DNA from: Leptospirillum sp037442005
GTDB taxonomy: Bacteria > Nitrospirota > Leptospirillia > Leptospirillales > Leptospirillaceae
DNA length: 64,000 bases
Assembly (NCBI GenBank): GCA_037442005.1
Contig: JBBIRA010000005.1
Location: forward strand, 1-64,000
Direction: 5' to 3'
Shown: in pieces, positions 18,289 through 26,734 of the stretch
Layout of the letters: every line of letters begins with the position of its first letter
Position numbering within the stretch: position 1 is the stretch's first letter
Position numbers and translations under genes: made by a program
Notes under the pieces: model-generated
Told to the model about the DNA's origin: nothing
The model's input: only the letters and a program-made list of their open reading frames with translations
Databases searched by the model: none

Positions 18289-19778
18289 TGAGCGGACGCC
18301 GTCTCCTCCTCCGGTTTGGAAGACTGGTATGGCTGACCTTTTTTCTTGTTTTCGAAATGCCATCCCTTTCGGTTGCCCAGTCTGATTTCTCCCGGGACGG
18401 GACTCTTTCCGATATCCCTCCGGTTCCGGTCTTTCCCTCGGGGGAATACCGGGTCGTCCCCGTCACGATTTCACAAGTACTCGAACAGGTGGTCAACCTT
18501 TCCCCTGAAATCCGGATCGCCCGCCGGAAACTTGATGTCTCCTATGCCATCCGGGATCTGGCGATCGAGGGATTTCTCCCGTCTTTTACCGTGAACGGAG
18601 GGACGATGACTTACAGCGGAGAGGTCCAGAGTTCAAGCGGTCTGTTTGAGAATGTGACCAAACAGCGTACGACCATCGAACAGGGAGGCGTATTAAGCAC
18701 AAGCCCGGGGTTTTCCGGCTTTCAGACCCTGATCAAGACGACAAGAATCAATGAGACCAGGGCACAGCTATCCGAAACCATCAACCAGAAAACCGCCCAG
18801 GCGGCGCGGCTTTATTTTTCTGAAACAGCCCATTTGTCGAGGATGGTGGTGCTCCGGAGGGCCGTGGCCATCTCGACCCGGATCCTGAAGGAAGAAAAGA
18901 GGCTGATGGAGCTTGGAGGAGCCAGTATTGTCGGCGTTCTCCGGGCGGCCCATGAAGTGGCCCGGGACCAGCGGGCGCTGGCGGAAGAGGAACGGCGGAC
19001 CTATCTGTCGGGATTCCGGCTGGCGCAGATCCTCGGAATGGGACCCAACACCCTTCCTCTTCCCCGGGAAGCATTCATTCTGCCAAGGCTTTTTATCCGG
19101 GTCCCCCATCGGCTGGAACCGCTTCTTTCACTGTCGGACAGAAACCGCCCTCTTCTCAACAAGCGAAGACTCCAGGTCACCCAACGCCAGCAGGGAATCA
19201 ACCAGGCGTTATATGGACCCCTGGTTCCCACCCTTGGCGTCACGATCTTGAACGGGGGGCTCGGTCCCGATGCCTACGCCCTGACCGGCTACGGATCAAC
19301 CCTGTTCTTTGCTTCCTGGACGGTGGGGCCGGGGGGCATCCTGGACCCGGCCCAAATTCTTCTGACAAACCGGGAAAAGGATCTGGCCGACAGCCGCCTC
19401 GTCAGGACACGACTGTCCGTTCACCGGCAGGTCAGTCAATCCTACGAGTCCTTAAATCAGAGTTTCGCGGAAGAAAAGATTGCCGTCTCCGATGTCCGGC
19501 TCGCGCGACTGACCTTCATCGCCTCCCGGAAGCGGGTCCGTCTGGGGGTCTATCACGCACTGGAACTGATCATCAGTCTTCGGGATCTCGTTCATGCCCA
19601 GCTGAAGTATGTTGACTCCACCGAATCATTTCTCAAAAGCCAGTTCGATCTTTTGGCCGCGACCGGGTCCCAGCCGATGCTGATCCGGACGCCGGTTCTG
19701 GCAGATCCCGACGCCACACCGGACCTCTTCCGGTTTTCCCCGAAATCGACTTACCCACTGAAAAAAGAGGCTCAGTAA
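18288..19778 (+). CDS. TolC-family outer-membrane efflux channel
   Basis: A 496-residue outer-membrane efflux protein. The N-terminus has a basic stretch and hydrophobic core ending near residue 30 (signal peptide, SLSVAQS). Two repeated halves rich in coiled-coil helices follow (EIRIARRKLDVSYAIRDLAIEGFLP and VSQSYESLNQSFAEEKIAVSDVRLARL), typical of the TolC fold. Third gene of the operon, overlapping the adaptor stop (TGATG). With the two upstream genes it makes a complete pump across both membranes. Confidence 0.88.
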   Translation: MSGRRLLLRFGRLVWLTFFLVFEMPSLSVAQSDFSRDGTLSDIPPVPVFPSGEYRVVPVTISQVLEQVVNLSPEIRIARRKLDVSYAIRDLAIEGFLPSFTVNGGTMTYSGEVQSSSGLFENVTKQRTTIEQGGVLSTSPGFSGFQTLIKTTRINETRAQLSETINQKTAQAARLYFSETAHLSRMVVLRRAVAISTRILKEEKRLMELGGASIVGVLRAAHEVARDQRALAEEERRTYLSGFRLAQILGMGPNTLPLPREAFILPRLFIRVPHRLEPLLSLSDRNRPLLNKRRLQVTQRQQGINQALYGPLVPTLGVTILNGGLGPDAYALTGYGSTLFFASWTVGPGGILDPAQILLTNREKDLADSRLVRTRLSVHRQVSQSYESLNQSFAEEKIAVSDVRLARLTFIASRKRVRLGVYHALELIISLRDLVHAQLKYVDSTESFLKSQFDLLAATGSQPMLIRTPVLADPDATPDLFRFSPKSTYPLKKEAQ

Positions 19779-19824
19779 CCGGAAGGTCCGGGCCGGGAGC
19801 GTCCGGGCACCAGGGGCTCCTGTC

Positions 19825-20727
19825 TTACTCCTGTGCCGGCAGAGGCGGCAGCCTTTCCTGAGGTCTCAGATGCAGAACGCTCACCAGCATCATGGCCAGG
19901 AGAATCAGCCCCATTCCGGCCCCCTCCAGTAATCCGGGACGCTCCCCCAACTGTCCCCAGGAGGCCAGGACCCCGATCAGCGGCGCCAGGAGCGTTCCCA
20001 TCCCGGCGACACCCGGTGGCAGATGATGAAGCGCATAGCTCCAGAGAAGCCAGGCCAGGGCGTTTCCCAGAATGGCGTTGTATGAAAGGGCCATAAAAAA
20101 CCCGGGAGTGGGATGAATGGAAACCGGATCAACCGCGAATGCCAGAAGGGTCAGGACCGCTCCCCCGAGGATCATCTGCCAGACCGTCGCATTCAGGAGA
20201 TCAAGGTCACCGGGCGCTTTTCTCTTCTGCCAGATGGCTGACGCGGCCCAACTGATCCCCGACAGGATCGCCAGGAGGGTTCCCTCAACCGACTGTTGCA
20301 CATGCCAGGGCTCAAGAATCAGCAACAGACCGCAAAACGAGAGCAAAAGAGATATCCATTCCAGTCCCCGGATTTTTTGCCCCAGAAACGGCCACGCCAA
20401 CAGGAGAAGCCAGATCGGCATCATATAGACCAGAACCGCTGTCTTTCCCGCCCCCCCGAACTCCAAAGCCCAGAGAGTCAGACCGACAAACCCGGTCGAC
20501 TGAAAAAGACCCAGCGGAAGGATGTACCCGAGGGGCGGCAAAGGAATTGGCCGCCCCATGGCCTTCAGGATCAATAACAGGACAACGGCCCCGCCCATGA
20601 CCCGCATGGACGCAAAGAGAAGCGGCGGACAGCTGGCGAGCGCCACTTTCATCACCACCCAGTTGTACCCCCAGATCAGAGAGAGGAAAAAAAGGGCCAG
20701 AAGCGGCAGACGATTGGGGCGTATCAA
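19825..20727 (-). CDS. EamA/DMT-family transporter
   Basis: A 300-residue inner-membrane protein with about ten hydrophobic helices and two EamA repeats. The first starts at LALFFLSLIWGYNWVVMKVAL and the second at LLAILSGISWAASAIWQKR. The family exports metabolites or amino acids; the substrate cannot be told. TTG 20727 is preferred because AAAGGAG sits 5 bases before it; GTG 20742 precedes that site. It converges on the tripartite pump operon with only 46 bases between. Confidence 0.82.
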   Translation of the reverse strand: MIRPNRLPLLALFFLSLIWGYNWVVMKVALASCPPLLFASMRVMGGAVVLLLILKAMGRPIPLPPLGYILPLGLFQSTGFVGLTLWALEFGGAGKTAVLVYMMPIWLLLLAWPFLGQKIRGLEWISLLLSFCGLLLILEPWHVQQSVEGTLLAILSGISWAASAIWQKRKAPGDLDLLNATVWQMILGGAVLTLLAFAVDPVSIHPTPGFFMALSYNAILGNALAWLLWSYALHHLPPGVAGMGTLLAPLIGVLASWGQLGERPGLLEGAGMGLILLAMMLVSVLHLRPQERLPPLPAQE

Positions 20728-20908
20728 TGACTCTCCTTTCACACGCGGGTCCTTCCGGGCGGGATTTTGAAACCGGCCATTCTCAAATCCCGACTCACGG
20801 GATGATCGAAACTGTCCGATAAGAAAGTCAGCACTTTCCGGTTAAGAAAAAAACATTCCGCTCGGGAAGATATCTAAAATGGATTTAAAGTGAAATTTTT
20901 TTTAAAAA

Positions 20909-20937
20909 TTGGCATACACTTGTCTGATCAATAAATA
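20909..20937 (+). promoter_or_regulatory. Sigma-70-like promoter of the HD-GYP gene
   Basis: TTGGCA (20909-20914) and TAAATA (20932-20937) are separated by 17 bases in an AT-rich context. Transcription would start near 20944, leaving an unusually long leader of about 225 bases before the HD-GYP start. Confidence 0.55.
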
Positions 20938-21013
20938 TGTTTTTAATATTTTTTTGGTGATATAATTTAATAATTGATTTAAAAAACAAACGGTTCAGCA
21001 CGGATCCGGATCC

Positions 21014-21045
21014 CTCCCTTTCCGGCGACAGGAAAGAGAGGGGAG
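21014..21045 (+). other. Leader hairpin
   Basis: A stem of about 12 bp with one mismatch, CCCTCCCTTTCC pairing with GGAAAGAGAGGG, around the loop GGCGACA. It lies in the transcribed leader of the HD-GYP gene. No T-run follows, so it is probably a structural element and not a terminator. Confidence 0.4.
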
Positions 21046-21105
21046 TCGGGCGTTTCCAAAGTTGAGAATTGATGTCGTTTGGTTGTATTCTCTCGATCAA
21101 TCAAG

Positions 21106-21144
21106 AAAAGGGCAAACCGGACCCTTTTCTGACGGGGTCTTTTT
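21106..21144 (+). promoter_or_regulatory. Overlapping hairpins ending in a T-run: possible attenuator
   Basis: AAAAGGG (21106-21112) can pair with CCCTTTT (21122-21128). The same CCC can instead belong to GACCC (21120-21124), which pairs with GGGTC (21135-21139) and is followed directly by TTTTT (21140-21144). The two structures exclude each other, as in a transcription attenuator. Stems are short (7 and 5 bp), so this is tentative. Confidence 0.3.
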
Positions 21145-21168
21145 CATGACGGGCGGGAGTTGATGCGT

Positions 21169-22482
21169 ATGAGCAAAGAGATTTCCATACCGATTGAACA
21201 CCTTCGCATCGGCCATTATGTCGTCGGCATGGATAAAAGCTGGCTCGAAACCCCCTTCATGACCCACCGGTTCATGATTCAGCGAAAAGACGAGATTGAC
21301 GCCCTGATTTCATCCGGTGTTCATAAGATTACCGTCGACCTGTCCCGTTCACGACTCAAAAACCAGGCGGAAGGATCCGGATCCTCCACCGCCTCCTCCC
21401 GGAAAGAGCCCAGAGTAGCAGGCCAGGCCCCGGACACTCCGACCTGGGATGATCCGGCAAACCTCGAAGAGGTCGCTATCCCTGAATTCGAGGCTGCATC
21501 CCTGCTGGCGGATACCCATGTCCGGCTCGTTCATCAGTACCAGAAACTCTTTCATTCGCTGAAAAACGGAAAACATACGCCGGGACCGGAAGATGTCCGC
21601 TTTTATAAAAATGCCCTGGACGAGGTGTCCCGCCTGGGACGGGCGTATCCCGATGCCCTCCTTTTCATGGCCCACCTTCAGTCGACCGATGACGAAACCT
21701 ACATCCATTCGGTCAACACCATGTTTCTGGCCATTTATCTGGCTCTGACCAAGAACATTTCTCCCGAAGAGGTCGGGATCTGGGGAATGTGCGGACTTTT
21801 CCACGACATGGGAAAATGCGCGATTCCCTCAAGCATTCTCCACAAAAAAGATCCGCTGACCCTGGCGGAATGGGACATCATCCGCTCTCACCCGTCAGTC
21901 GGGGAAGAGCTCCTGAAAACCTGGAACGGTCTTCCACCCATTGTGGCCAAGGTCGCCGGAGAGCATCACGTCCGGAAGAACGGAAAAGGGTACCCGGACC
22001 AAAGACTTTTTATTGCGACCGATACCATCACCCGGGCCGTCATGATCCTGGACACCTTCGATGCCTTGACCGCCGATCGATCCTACCGCTCAGGGATGCC
22101 CCCGCCAAAAGCGCTCAAGCTGATCGCCCAGATGGCCCAGGAATCGCTTGATACCCAGCTTGTGGCCCAGGTGATCAAGGCCATGGGGATTTACCCGATC
22201 GGTTCCGTTCTTGAGCTTTTAAACGGGGAAGTCGGTGTTGTCATCCGCCATCACACCGATGAAAACAACAAGAACCAGCAGAACTTCTCCCTTCTGATGC
22301 TCAAGGATGAACGGGGAGCCCATCTGAGAAAGCCCACGGCCCGGAAAATCACCTGGTCTCCGGGATCAACGCCTCCGGTGGCAAGAACGCACAATCATTC
22401 GGACTGGGGAATCGACTGGGCCCAGCTACGGGATCACCTCCATCTCTGGACCGATGTCCGGGAGTCCAAAAGCCCCGCCTAG
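21169..22482 (+). CDS. HD-GYP c-di-GMP phosphodiesterase
   Basis: A 437-residue protein. Residues about 1-65 form a DUF3391-like N-terminal region (ISIPIEHLRIGHYVVGMD) common in HD-GYP proteins. The catalytic domain has HSVNTMFLAIYLAL, the HD pair in LFHDMGKCAIP, the second His motif GEHHVRKNGKGYPDQ (GYP intact) and DTFDALTADRSYR. It should hydrolyse c-di-GMP to pGpG or GMP in the cytoplasm, opposing the GGDEF protein at 1635-2852. ATG 21169 sits 9 bases after GGGAG; two nearer in-frame starts are too close to that site. No receiver domain is present. Confidence 0.9.
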   Translation: MSKEISIPIEHLRIGHYVVGMDKSWLETPFMTHRFMIQRKDEIDALISSGVHKITVDLSRSRLKNQAEGSGSSTASSRKEPRVAGQAPDTPTWDDPANLEEVAIPEFEAASLLADTHVRLVHQYQKLFHSLKNGKHTPGPEDVRFYKNALDEVSRLGRAYPDALLFMAHLQSTDDETYIHSVNTMFLAIYLALTKNISPEEVGIWGMCGLFHDMGKCAIPSSILHKKDPLTLAEWDIIRSHPSVGEELLKTWNGLPPIVAKVAGEHHVRKNGKGYPDQRLFIATDTITRAVMILDTFDALTADRSYRSGMPPPKALKLIAQMAQESLDTQLVAQVIKAMGIYPIGSVLELLNGEVGVVIRHHTDENNKNQQNFSLLMLKDERGAHLRKPTARKITWSPGSTPPVARTHNHSDWGIDWAQLRDHLHLWTDVRESKSPA

Positions 22483-22955
22483 ACGCCTGTCGACCCGAAA
22501 CCGCCCGTTCCGCGGGCTGTTTCGCTGGAGAAGATCTCAACCACCGAAAAGTCCGGCCGCACGACGGGAACAAACACCATCTGCGCCAACCGGTCCCCCG
22601 GCCGGATCGTCACAGGATCCGTTCCCGGACCGTTCCTGTTCCAGACGCTGACCATGACCGGCCCCTGATAATCCGCATCGATCAACCCCAGAAGATTCCC
22701 CAGGACCAGACCGGCACGGTGGCCCAATCCCGATCGGGGAAGAATGATCGCCGCCAGATGGGGGTTCTTCATGAACAGCGAAAATCCGGCCGGAACAAGC
22801 ACGGCGGGAGCGCCAGGAGAAAGCGAAAACGGACCGTCGGTGCAGGCAAACAGATCGATCGCGGCCGCCATTTCGCTTTGATAGCGGGGAAGCCCCCATT
22901 CATGAAGCCTTTTGTCCAGAACCCTGATTTCCACCGCGGGAGACGGACCGGTCAT
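22479..22955 (-). CDS. dut: dUTP diphosphatase
   Basis: A 158-residue trimeric-type dUTPase that removes dUTP and supplies dUMP. The five family motifs can be followed: AAAIDLFA, PRSGLGHRAGL, GLIDADYQGPVMVSVWN, PGDRLAQMVFVPV and the Gly-rich C-terminal arm RGTGGFGSTG. ATG 22955 overlaps the upstream lipoprotein gene stop (ATGA). An extended frame to 23084 runs through that gene and is not used. The 3' end just overlaps the convergent HD-GYP gene. Confidence 0.93.
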   Translation of the reverse strand: MTGPSPAVEIRVLDKRLHEWGLPRYQSEMAAAIDLFACTDGPFSLSPGAPAVLVPAGFSLFMKNPHLAAIILPRSGLGHRAGLVLGNLLGLIDADYQGPVMVSVWNRNGPGTDPVTIRPGDRLAQMVFVPVVRPDFSVVEIFSSETARGTGGFGSTGV

Positions 22956-23428
22956 GATTTCGGCCCCTCCGTCTGGCTGCAGGAAGCCCCGGGAACGCCG
23001 ATGGACAGAGCTTCCAGAGAGCCGTAGGTGTTTTTGAACCGGAACCGGATTGTTCCCGGCGCAACAGTTGAAAAAAAGACCCACCCCTCGATGCGGCTTC
23101 CGGCAGGAATGACCGTGGGAAGGCCGGAGCGGTCGAGATGACGCTCGCTGCCCCGGAGCGATTGCCTTAATGGAGTTCCCAGAAGCGCTTCCTGATAGTC
23201 CGTTCCCTGCGAATGGTACCGGTAAGCCAGAATCTGCTCATCCGAACGACGGACACTTTTAAAAGCCAGATGAACCCCCAACAGACGGTTCCCAGGCGAC
23301 AGGGGCAAACACTCGACGCCGACAACCACCGCGGTCACCCCCTTGACCTGACGGTCATCGGGATGGCAGCCGGAAAGTCCGGTCAGAAGAATCCCCCCCG
23401 CCACCACCCATCGCCCGATTGCCTTCAT
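22952..23428 (-). CDS. Small lipoprotein of unknown function
   Basis: A 158-residue protein with a lipoprotein signal: basic start MKAIGR, a hydrophobic core and lipobox LSGC (Cys near 21). The remainder looks like a compact beta-rich domain (GVECLPLSPGNRLLGVHLAFKSV, IPAGSRIEGWVFFSTV, RFRFKNTYG), reminiscent of a small Ig-like fold. No family is recognised. ATG 23428 follows GGGGGAGG; an alternative ATG 23449 overlaps the argB stop as ATGA. It is coupled to dut downstream. Confidence 0.7.
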   Translation of the reverse strand: MKAIGRWVVAGGILLTGLSGCHPDDRQVKGVTAVVVGVECLPLSPGNRLLGVHLAFKSVRRSDEQILAYRYHSQGTDYQEALLGTPLRQSLRGSERHLDRSGLPTVIPAGSRIEGWVFFSTVAPGTIRFRFKNTYGSLEALSIGVPGASCSQTEGPKS

Positions 23429-23445
23429 GAAACCTCCCCCGTTGT

Positions 23446-24294
23446 TCATTCGCGCGTGATTTCCGTTCCCACGCCTTCGGGAGTGAAAATCTCGAGCAAT
23501 AGCGCATGCGGGACCCGCCCATCGATGACATGGACTTTGCCGACACCCGCTTCAATAGCCTTCAGACACCCTTCCATCTTGGGGACCATCCCCCCGTGAA
23601 TCGTCCGGTCTTTCATGAGTTCCCGGACCTTTCCGGGAGAAAGGGAGGTCAACAGGTTCTTCTCCGCATCAAGCACCCCCGGCGTGTCGGTCATCATGAT
23701 CAGCTTCTCCGCTTTCAGCGCACCGGCCACTTCCGACGCCACTTCATCGGCATTGATGTTCAACGGGCTTCCCTCCCGGTCGACGCCGACCGGCGCCACA
23801 ATCGTCGTAAAGCGATGGCGGTCAAGAAGATCGAGGATTTCCGTATTGACCGAAACAACCCGACCGACCGACCCGAGGGCTCCGTCCCCGATCCGTTCGC
23901 CGATCAGAAGCCCCGCATCCCGTCCGGCGATCCCGACAGCACGCCCCCCCCGTTTCTGGACCAGTGTCACCAGATCCCGGTTCACTTTTCCCGAAAGGAC
24001 CATTTCCACGACTTCCATGGTTTCATCACTGGTAATGCGTCGCCCGTCCGAAAACAGGGAGGGGATCCCGAGCCGGCCCAACATTCCCGAGATTTCGGGC
24101 CCCCCGCCGTGAACGACCACCGGCCGGATCCCGATATGAGAAAGAAGAACGAGGTCGTCGGCAAAAGAGAGGTCGGTCCCCCCATTCGCCCGGGTGCTGC
24201 CCCCGTATTTGATGACAAAGGTTTTCCCTGCAAAGGTCCGTATATAAGGCAACGCCTCGATCAGCACCCGGGCTTTTTCCTGACTGGCTTCCAC
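23446..24294 (-). CDS. argB: Acetylglutamate kinase
   Basis: A 282-residue amino-acid kinase catalysing the second step of arginine biosynthesis, phosphorylating N-acetylglutamate. Motifs: FVIKYGGS (phosphate loop; most homologues read KYGGNAM), VVVHGGGPEIS, SGKVNRDLV, GRDAG, the NINADEVASEVAGAL block and LTSLSPGKVRELM. GTG 24294 is chosen because GGGGAGG lies 4 bases before it and it gives the usual N-terminus; ATG 24312 is possible. It sits between xerC and the small lipoprotein gene rather than with other arg genes. Confidence 0.92.
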   Translation of the reverse strand: MEASQEKARVLIEALPYIRTFAGKTFVIKYGGSTRANGGTDLSFADDLVLLSHIGIRPVVVHGGGPEISGMLGRLGIPSLFSDGRRITSDETMEVVEMVLSGKVNRDLVTLVQKRGGRAVGIAGRDAGLLIGERIGDGALGSVGRVVSVNTEILDLLDRHRFTTIVAPVGVDREGSPLNINADEVASEVAGALKAEKLIMMTDTPGVLDAEKNLLTSLSPGKVRELMKDRTIHGGMVPKMEGCLKAIEAGVGKVHVIDGRVPHALLLEIFTPEGVGTEITRE

Positions 24295-24315
24295 TGTTCC
24301 TCCCCATATCATGGG

Positions 24316-25347
24316 CTACAGATTGGTTGTGTCCGGATCACCCTGTTCCGGACCGGGAAGATCCTTCCTGTTTCTTGAAACGGGTTCTCCCGGAAAGTGG
24401 GCGCGGGAACGGTCATAACGCTCTTTCAGCTCCCGGAGTCCGACATGAGTGTACTTCTGGGTCGAAGACAGGGAGGCATGACCCAGAAGCGTCTGGATAT
24501 GACGAAGATCCATCCGGTTGTCCAGAAGATGGGTCGCACAGGTATGACGCAGTTCATGCGGCGTCACCGTTTCGGAGATGCCCGCCTTCCTGGCACTGTT
24601 CCGGACAATCCGACCGATCTGGTACACGGACAGTCTCCCACCACCCGGCTTTCGGGTGAAAAGGGGCGACCCTTTTGATTCCCCGCCGGATTCAGGGAGA
24701 AAAGCCATGAGCCGCTCACGGGCCATGCCAACAAGAGGAACCCGCCGCTCCTTGTTCCCTTTCCCCCGGATCAGGAGACCTCCACCGGACAGGTCGCCGG
24801 CATTCATCCCGGCCAGTTCCGACAACCGGACCCCGTCTAGATAAAAGATCTCCAGAATCGCCCGGTCCCGCCGCCCTTCCCAGGTATGAACATCGGGGGC
24901 ATCCAGAAGAAGTACCATCTCTTCGGGCGTCAGAAAATGCGGCTGGTTCCGGGGAACCTTGGGACCCCGGATTCCCTTGAACGGATTCTCCCCGATGACG
25001 CCCTCCTCTTCCAGATAGGCGTAGAACATCCGGCACGAAGAAAGGATCCGGGCAATCGACCGGGGATGGTATCCTCCGAGCGTCAAGCGCATCAGAAAAG
25101 CCTGGGCATCGTTCCGGGACAGGGAAACAGCCGTTTTTTTTCCCGGCAGGGCAGGGACAGACGAGACCAGAAGCGCCAGGTCATTCCGGCATGACGCCAC
25201 CGTCCGCGGTGAGCGGCCTTTCACCGCCAGCAGGGAGACGAAATCGTCCACGCGGGAGGAAACGGGACAAGGGGTGTTTCTTAAGTCTTTCGATCCGGGA
25301 ACACCGATCTCCCTGGATTTTCTTGTTCCGGATCCCCTACCGCCCAT
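24316..25347 (-). CDS. xerC: Tyrosine recombinase XerC/XerD family
   Basis: A 343-residue tyrosine recombinase. The N-terminal SAM-like core-binding domain (VDDFVSLLAVKGRSPRTVASCRND) precedes the catalytic domain with Arg in LDGVRLSELAGM, Lys in GKGNKERRVPL, HELRHTCATHLL (His and Arg), LLGHASLSSTQKYTHV (His and the nucleophile Tyr). The neighbours topA and trmFO match the conserved dprA-topA-trmFO-xerC order of many bacteria, so a chromosome-dimer resolvase is much more likely than a phage integrase. About 30 extra N-terminal residues overlap the trmFO 3' end, and the true start may be further in. Confidence 0.88.
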   Translation of the reverse strand: MGGRGSGTRKSREIGVPGSKDLRNTPCPVSSRVDDFVSLLAVKGRSPRTVASCRNDLALLVSSVPALPGKKTAVSLSRNDAQAFLMRLTLGGYHPRSIARILSSCRMFYAYLEEEGVIGENPFKGIRGPKVPRNQPHFLTPEEMVLLLDAPDVHTWEGRRDRAILEIFYLDGVRLSELAGMNAGDLSGGGLLIRGKGNKERRVPLVGMARERLMAFLPESGGESKGSPLFTRKPGGGRLSVYQIGRIVRNSARKAGISETVTPHELRHTCATHLLDNRMDLRHIQTLLGHASLSSTQKYTHVGLRELKERYDRSRAHFPGEPVSRNRKDLPGPEQGDPDTTNL

Positions 25348-26734
25348 CAGCCGCTTCTCCGGTCAGAACGGGAAGAATCTTTCTCCAGCGGGAAAAGGCT
25401 TCGACAGATTTTTCGGCAATCAACTGCCTCCGGGTTTTCTGGGCTCTCGCCCCCCTGCCCTGGCCCTGTGGCTCAGGAAAGAGTCCAAAATGAAGATTGA
25501 TCGGACAGAACGCACCGCCCCCGGGATTGGAAAGACCGGAGAGGAGGGAACCAAGCCCGGTCTCACGGGGAGGAAGAAAGTCGGCGGGAGACCGTCCCTC
25601 CCCTCCCCAGGCTTCATGAACCGCCAGCGACGTCATGGCCCCCATGGCGATCGACTCGGTGTAGCCCTCCACACCAAGCAACTGACCCGTGATATAGACG
25701 CCAGGAAGCCCCCGGAGAGAGAGATCTTCCCGGAGGAGCGACGGAGCATCGATAAAGGTATTCCGGTGAAGGGAACCGTACCGCAAAAAAACGGCATGGG
25801 CCAGTCCGGGGATCAGCCGGAAAATGCGCGCCTGCTCCCCCTGTCTGAGCCGGGTCTGGAAGCCGACCATATTGTAAGCGGTTCCTTCCTTGTTTTCCTT
25901 TCGAAGCTGAACCACCGCATAGGGCAGTTCCCCCGTTTCCGGATCGGGTAGCCCCACCGGCCGGAGCGGACCATGGGCCAGCGTTTCAATTCCCGACTCC
26001 ACAAGGGATTCAATGGGCTGGCATGCCTGAAAAGCTCTCAGGGAAGAAGGATCATCCTCAACCCCTTCATGGGGGGGAACTTTCTCTCCGGCCAGGATTT
26101 CCTCGCAGAAGCGGATGTATTCCTCCCGGGTCATCGGACAGTTGAGATAGTCTCCCTCCCCGGGCGTCCCGTGGCGATCCCCGGCGTAGATCCTGGAAAG
26201 ATCCAGTCTCTCGCCGTCGAGAATCGGGGCAATCGCATCATAAAAAGACAGTTTCGATCCGGGAAGATAACGGGAAAGATCCGCAATCAGGTCCGGATGG
26301 GTCAGGGGACCTGTCGCAATGACCAGAGGACGGACGGGGGGGATCCTGAAGACCGGCTCCCGGACGACATGGATCAGGGGATCGGCTGACAGAAGCGCTT
26401 CAAGCTCGAAGGAAAAACGCTCCCGGTCCACCACCAGGGCGCCACCACCCGGAATCCGGGCGGAGAACGCCGCCTGAAGCACCGGGGACCCCAACGCCAA
26501 AAGCTCCTGCTTGAGCAATCCGTGAGGCGTTTGGGGATCGAGACTTTTCAGTGAGTTCGAGCAGACAAGCTCCCCGGCCCGGGCCGTCTTGTGGGCCCCG
26601 GTCATGACCGTCGGTCGCATTTCGTGCAACCGGACCCGATGGCCCCTCCGCGACAGGGAAAGGGCCACCTCCGTCCCGGCCAATCCCGCCCCGATCACCG
26701 TGATGGCGGGGAGATCAGTCCGGAGACGACTCAT
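25337..26734 (-). CDS. trmFO: tRNA m5U54 methyltransferase, folate/FAD-dependent
   Basis: A 465-residue TrmFO that methylates U54 in the T-loop of tRNA using methylene-tetrahydrofolate and FADH2. The FAD-binding GxGxxG is at the start (VIGAGLAGTEVALSLSRRGH). Then HEMRP, the Cys in ELVCSNSLKS, FYDAIAPI, and the C-terminal GQLLGVEGYTESIAMG are typical. Length is normal. It overlaps topA upstream by about 20 bases and xerC downstream by 11, so the three are one transcription unit. Confidence 0.95.
   Translation of the reverse strand: MSRLRTDLPAITVIGAGLAGTEVALSLSRRGHRVRLHEMRPTVMTGAHKTARAGELVCSNSLKSLDPQTPHGLLKQELLALGSPVLQAAFSARIPGGGALVVDRERFSFELEALLSADPLIHVVREPVFRIPPVRPLVIATGPLTHPDLIADLSRYLPGSKLSFYDAIAPILDGERLDLSRIYAGDRHGTPGEGDYLNCPMTREEYIRFCEEILAGEKVPPHEGVEDDPSSLRAFQACQPIESLVESGIETLAHGPLRPVGLPDPETGELPYAVVQLRKENKEGTAYNMVGFQTRLRQGEQARIFRLIPGLAHAVFLRYGSLHRNTFIDAPSLLREDLSLRGLPGVYITGQLLGVEGYTESIAMGAMTSLAVHEAWGGEGRSPADFLPPRETGLGSLLSGLSNPGGGAFCPINLHFGLFPEPQGQGRGARAQKTRRQLIAEKSVEAFSRWRKILPVLTGEAADGR

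Larger units (their letters stand above)
20728..21168. other. AT-rich intergenic region and HD-GYP leader
   Basis: 441 bases with no supported gene. The segment near 20880-20990 is far richer in AT than the rest of the window and holds a sigma-70-like promoter on the plus strand. Downstream are a long GC-rich hairpin (about 21014-21045) and a pair of overlapping hairpins ending in a T-run (21106-21144). Confidence 0.6.

Noticed and set aside
20910..20923. Sigma-54 promoter before the HD-GYP gene
   Set aside because: TGGCATACACTTGT has the GG and GT one base too close; the sigma-70 reading with 17-base spacing fits better.
20885..21100. 71-codon minus-strand frame in the HD-GYP leader
   Set aside because: Lies across the AT-rich promoter region; no ribosome-binding site or conservation signal.
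21106..21144. c-di-GMP-I (GEMM) riboswitch
   Set aside because: Only the AGGGCAAACC stretch matches. The tetraloop, the GACGCAAAGCC segment and the second stem are missing.
21366..21386. GGATCCGGATCC as a dispersed repeat family
   Set aside because: It occurs at a few sites (near 11251, 21002, 21372), mostly in coding DNA, without shared flanks; GC-rich codon choice explains it.
24316..25347. Phage or island integrase
   Set aside because: Gene neighbours match the conserved dprA-topA-trmFO-xerC order, and no attachment repeats or mobile genes are seen.
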